Below, one piece after another: positions 5,755-6,498 of a stretch of DNA of 6,498 nucleotides; positions within the stretch are counted from its first letter, which is position 1, and every line of letters starts with the position of its first letter. A program made the translations under genes and the position numbers. The stretch comes from a bacterium (GTDB taxonomy: Bacteria > Patescibacteriota > UBA1384 > JAMDBS01 > DAOVQR01): NCBI GenBank assembly GCA_030628575.1, contig DAOVQR010000039.1:1-6498 (forward strand), read 5' to 3'. Below the pieces are notes generated by a model, which was not told where the DNA came from, searched no databases, and saw only the letters and a list, made by a program, of their open reading frames with translations.

Positions 5755-5782
5755 ATTGATAAATGATTTATGTTCTATATTT

Positions 5783-5811
5783 AATATATCGCCAATATTA
5801 TTATATTGCAA
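5783..5811 (-). promoter_or_regulatory. Candidate aldolase promoter with 14-bp palindrome at the -35 box
   Basis: TTGCAA (5811-5806; four of six matches to TTGACA) and TATATT (5788-5783; five of six to TATAAT) are 17 nt apart on the minus strand. They would start transcription about 30 nt before the aldolase ATG. The -35 box is the centre of a perfect 14-bp palindrome, TATATTGCAATATA (5802-5815), which might bind a regulator. The AT-rich context makes both matches suggestive only. Confidence 0.4.
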
Positions 5812-5868
5812 TATATTTGATTTTTCTGGTATGATTCTAATCAATTAATAGATTTAGGTTATAAGATA

Positions 5869-5907
5869 TAAAATAAAAATAAAACTCCCGCTTCCAAGAA
5901 AGGCGAG
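5869..5907 (-). terminator. Probable terminator after the 137-residue gene
   Basis: On the minus strand, CTCGCCTT (5907-5900) and AAGCGGGAG (5893-5885) form an imperfect G+C-rich stem with small bulges. A T-rich tail (5884-5869, TTTTATTTTTATTTTA) follows. It lies about 60 nt after the 137-residue gene and before the aldolase promoter region, as expected for an intrinsic terminator. The stem mismatches lower confidence. Confidence 0.5.
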
Positions 5908-5965
5908 AATTATGATAAAAAAGGATGGGTTAGGACAGATATTAAAATTAGCAGTTTAGTTCATA

Positions 5966-6379
5966 TTATCTACTTTGATTTTTTGGAATATCAATATTTT
6001 GCACTAATTTTTTCAATGCAATATCTACGGCACCTGTCAATATCTCTTTTTTTAATTCCAATAAATCATTAATATTCAATCTACAATCGAGTAATTCAAA
6101 AGGGAATTGAGATTCGTCTTTAGCAGCACTTTTTAAATGTGCTATTCTATTCTTATATTTATCGGTAGTTAATTCTACATAACAAAATAAGATATTGTTT
6201 TGTGCTTTATATTGATTTTTAGGATTTTTTAATTGTGTTTCGCAATATTCTTTTATTCTGTCCCCGTCATGTTTGATTAAAATCTTTGCCGCATAAATTA
6301 TTTCATCTTTTTGAGCTAAAAAAATATACTCCGTCGAATTATGCAAAAATACATCTCCGAATTGTACAGTTTTTATCAT
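5966..6379 (-). CDS. Uncharacterised 137-residue protein
   Basis: I do not recognise this family. The N-terminal part, VQFGDVFLHNSTEYIFLAQKDEIIYAAKIL (5-34), alternates hydrophobic and polar residues like short beta strands and resembles a small beta-barrel start of the PemK/MazF or SH3 kind; this is a visual impression only. The middle (40-90) is mixed and charged with two cysteines (C46, C66). The end (101-128, NINDLLELKKEILTGAVDIALKKL) looks helical. There is no signal peptide or membrane segment, so it should be cytoplasmic. The ATG (6379-6377) lies 5 nt after the stop of the upstream frame, and a GAGGA sequence inside that frame about 11 nt upstream may serve as Shine-Dalgarno. The two genes therefore appear coupled in one operon. 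A two-gene module such as toxin-antitoxin is conceivable but unproven. Confidence 0.7.
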   Translation of the reverse strand: MIKTVQFGDVFLHNSTEYIFLAQKDEIIYAAKILIKHDGDRIKEYCETQLKNPKNQYKAQNNILFCYVELTTDKYKNRIAHLKSAAKDESQFPFELLDCRLNINDLLELKKEILTGAVDIALKKLVQNIDIPKNQSR

Positions 6380-6384
6380 AATTA

Positions 6385-6498
6385 CTAAATCCTCATTAAA
6401 AGTTTTATTTCTTCTTCATCAATATTACAATCTTTATCTTTTGTTGCTAAAGTATATGGAATAGCTTGTAAAAACTTTGTTTGTTGCCAAGGTGCTTC
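6385..6498 (-). CDS. C-terminal 37 residues of an unrecognised protein (partial)
   Basis: An open frame enters from the window edge and ends at TAG (6387-6385), followed directly by TAA. The 37 visible residues include APWQQTKFLQAIPYTLATKD and end CNIDEEEIKLLMRI. They contain no motif I can assign. It is called because the frame is open to the edge, has natural composition, and ends 5 nt before the start of the 137-residue gene, a spacing typical of coupled genes. Confidence 0.6.
   Translation of the reverse strand, partial: EAPWQQTKFLQAIPYTLATKDKDCNIDEEEIKLLMRI

Noticed and set aside
5746..5844. N-terminal extension of the aldolase from the ATG at 5844
   Set aside because: No Shine-Dalgarno precedes that ATG. 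The encoded residues are not aldolase-like and the DNA looks like a promoter region.
1..6498. Alternative genetic code, prompted by the absence of TGA stops
   Set aside because: Only about eight stops are visible, AT-rich genomes favour TAA, no in-frame TGA is needed within any gene, and tryptophan is encoded by TGG.
1..6498. CRISPR array, tRNA or rRNA genes
   Set aside because: No regularly spaced direct repeats, cloverleaf-like segments or rRNA-like conserved stretches were seen on either strand.

Overview
The window is AT-rich (roughly one third G+C by eye) bacterial DNA in which every supported gene lies on the minus strand, so the biological reading direction is from high to low coordinates. 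Starts are preceded by AGGA/GGAG-type Shine-Dalgarno sequences, one sigma70-like promoter is very clear, and the standard code fits: tryptophans are TGG, and all completed genes stop at TAA (TAG in the edge fragment). The low G+C, the short gaps and the presence of a dispersed palindromic repeat of a type common in uncultivated bacterial lineages fit an environmental candidate-phylum bacterium. Nothing here fixes the phylum.

Layout in transcription order. (1) 6498-5966: the C-terminal end of an unrecognised gene, 5 nt upstream of an unrecognised 137-residue protein; an imperfect hairpin with a T-rich tail follows. (2) 5745-4612: a class II (zinc) fructose-bisphosphate-type aldolase. Its best start is 33 codons inside the longest open frame, because a Shine-Dalgarno and a promoter-like sequence sit there. 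(3) 4502-3093: a compact type II restriction-modification unit. An SPPY-type beta-class DNA methyltransferase is followed after 4 nt by an endonuclease gene that encodes a winged-helix-like N-terminal segment and an HNH nuclease domain. The endonuclease is split by a single-base frameshift in a run of five T's (minus strand, 3499-3503). (4) 2931-639: a terminator-like hairpin, then a sigma70-like promoter with a 22-bp palindromic operator directly downstream. These drive a TetR-family regulator, an overlapping radical SAM protein with a cysteine-rich C-terminal region, and a previously easy-to-miss 34-residue membrane peptide with an excellent ribosome binding site. (5) 598-519: a palindromic MITE-like repeat. 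(6) 460-1: the N-terminal 153 residues of a family 2 glycosyltransferase running off the window.

The two most interesting items are the frameshifted endonuclease, whose downstream frame continues the protein perfectly up to the break, and the autoregulated TetR / radical SAM / small aromatic-tailed peptide operon. In the latter, the peptide could be either a small membrane partner or a substrate of the radical SAM enzyme. All functional statements rest on motif reading of the sequence alone; no database search was run.
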